A stretch of 64,000 bases of DNA from JBBQKG01 sp038326655 (GTDB lineage: Bacteria; Actinomycetota; Thermoleophilia; Solirubrobacterales; JBBDJG01), in NCBI GenBank assembly GCA_038326655.1, contig JBBQKG010000012.1:15801-79800 (forward strand). Reading direction: 5' to 3'. Positions 63,727 to 64,000 of the stretch are shown here, one piece after another; positions within the stretch are counted from its first letter, which is position 1; every line of letters starts with the position of its first letter. The notes below the pieces were generated by a model. It was not told the DNA's origin and ran no database searches. It saw nothing but the letters and a program-made list of their open reading frames with translations. A program made the translations under genes and the position numbers.

Positions 63727-64000
63727 GTGACGAACGTGCTCACGCCAGAAGAGCGGCTGAGGTACATCGATCAGAAGGTGGAGGAGGTCAAGCAGAGCTT
63801 CCTCGAGGCCCTCGAGGAAGGGTTCGTTCCTGCGGTCGAGCAGCTCTCCCGGGGCGATGAAGCCAACCCGGCTTTCCTGCAACGCTTCGACGAGATCATC
63901 GGTCGTCTGAGGGCGGTGCCTGACGCGCTCGAGCCCTTCGTCTTCGAGCGCGACCAGCTGCACGAGCTCCACACCACCCTTCACGAGATGCGTGACCTCA
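63727..64000 (+). CDS. N-terminal part of a helical protein, cut by the window end
   Basis: GTG at 63727 with GGAGG 9 bp upstream; the frame is open to the window end (91 codons, no stop). The visible part is charged and helical (VLTPEERLRYIDQKVEEVKQ, FLQRFDEIIGRLRAVPDALE). No family is recognised from the fragment. Strong ribosome site and TATAAT upstream support a real gene. Confidence 0.65.
   Translation, partial: MTNVLTPEERLRYIDQKVEEVKQSFLEALEEGFVPAVEQLSRGDEANPAFLQRFDEIIGRLRAVPDALEPFVFERDQLHELHTTLHEMRDL

Noticed and set aside
63355..63767. Minus-strand open frames over tRNA-Lys
   Set aside because: They are the known translation artefact of tRNA antisense sequence and lack ribosome sites or family similarity.

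Overview
The window is GC-rich, gene-dense bacterial chromosome of actinobacterial character. Supporting signs are GTG starts, a dnaK-grpE-dnaJ-hspR-clpB heat-shock operon, the PurS/PurQ/small-PurL form of FGAM synthase, a DUF2332 protein, and an inositol-phosphate synthase beside a CDP-alcohol phosphatidyltransferase. Gene content and protein style best fit the class Thermoleophilia (Solirubrobacterales-like), but that placement is inference: the window has no rRNA. I see no phage, IS element, integrase or CRISPR array. It reads as core chromosome.

Layout. 1-4.3 kb: PfkB kinase, citrate synthase, SnoaL-like protein, glutamate dehydrogenase (minus), tRNA-Ala(TGC). 4.4-9.9 kb: a secreted protein, a structured leader with a 17-codon leader peptide ahead of a PKD-domain secreted protein, a Pro-rich membrane-anchored protein, and a GGDEF/HD-GYP protein. 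9.9-15.7 kb: D-Ala-D-Ala carboxypeptidase, a 58-residue membrane protein and a rhomboid protease (minus); lipA/lipB; a secreted protein; a second GGDEF/HD-GYP protein. 15.8-21.3 kb (minus): lpd, a DsbA/HCCA-isomerase-like gene, then pdhA-pdhB-pdhC. With lipA/lipB this supplies E1, E2 and E3 of a 2-oxoacid dehydrogenase plus lipoyl assembly. 21.3-25.7 kb (minus): a TPP-riboswitch-controlled thiO-thiS-thiG-thiE operon plus a membrane protein, preceded by argF.

25.7-34.5 kb is a mixed stretch: EEP-family protein, phasin-like protein, GlxA/AraC regulator with a DJ-1/PfpI partner, HEXXH carboxypeptidase, TrmA/RumA-type RNA methyltransferase, LLM oxidoreductase, small zinc ribbon, DUF2332 and a divergent uracil-DNA-glycosylase-like protein. 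34.5-41.7 kb is an inositol-lipid/glycan region: GT92, a PimA-like GT-B domain fused to a PHP phosphoesterase, inositol-3-phosphate synthase, CDP-alcohol phosphatidyltransferase, an Aur1-like PAP2 protein and a polytopic membrane protein. 41.8-42.8 kb: nth and a frameshifted DUF167 gene. 42.9-52.4 kb: the heat-shock operon, a long perfect palindrome, an ECF sigma factor convergent with an anti-sigma-like protein, and small proteins. 52.4-63.4 kb: purine operon purD-E-B-C-S-Q-L-F-N-H (no purM or purK), then tRNA-Lys(TTT) and a gene cut by the window end.

Most interesting: the GT-B half of the fused protein keeps the PimA fold signature and its catalytic-His motif but has lost every donor-sugar-binding residue I can align, while its PHP phosphoesterase half is intact, and it sits immediately downstream of the inositol-lipid genes. 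It is a candidate for the phosphatase that turns phosphatidylinositol-phosphate into phosphatidylinositol.
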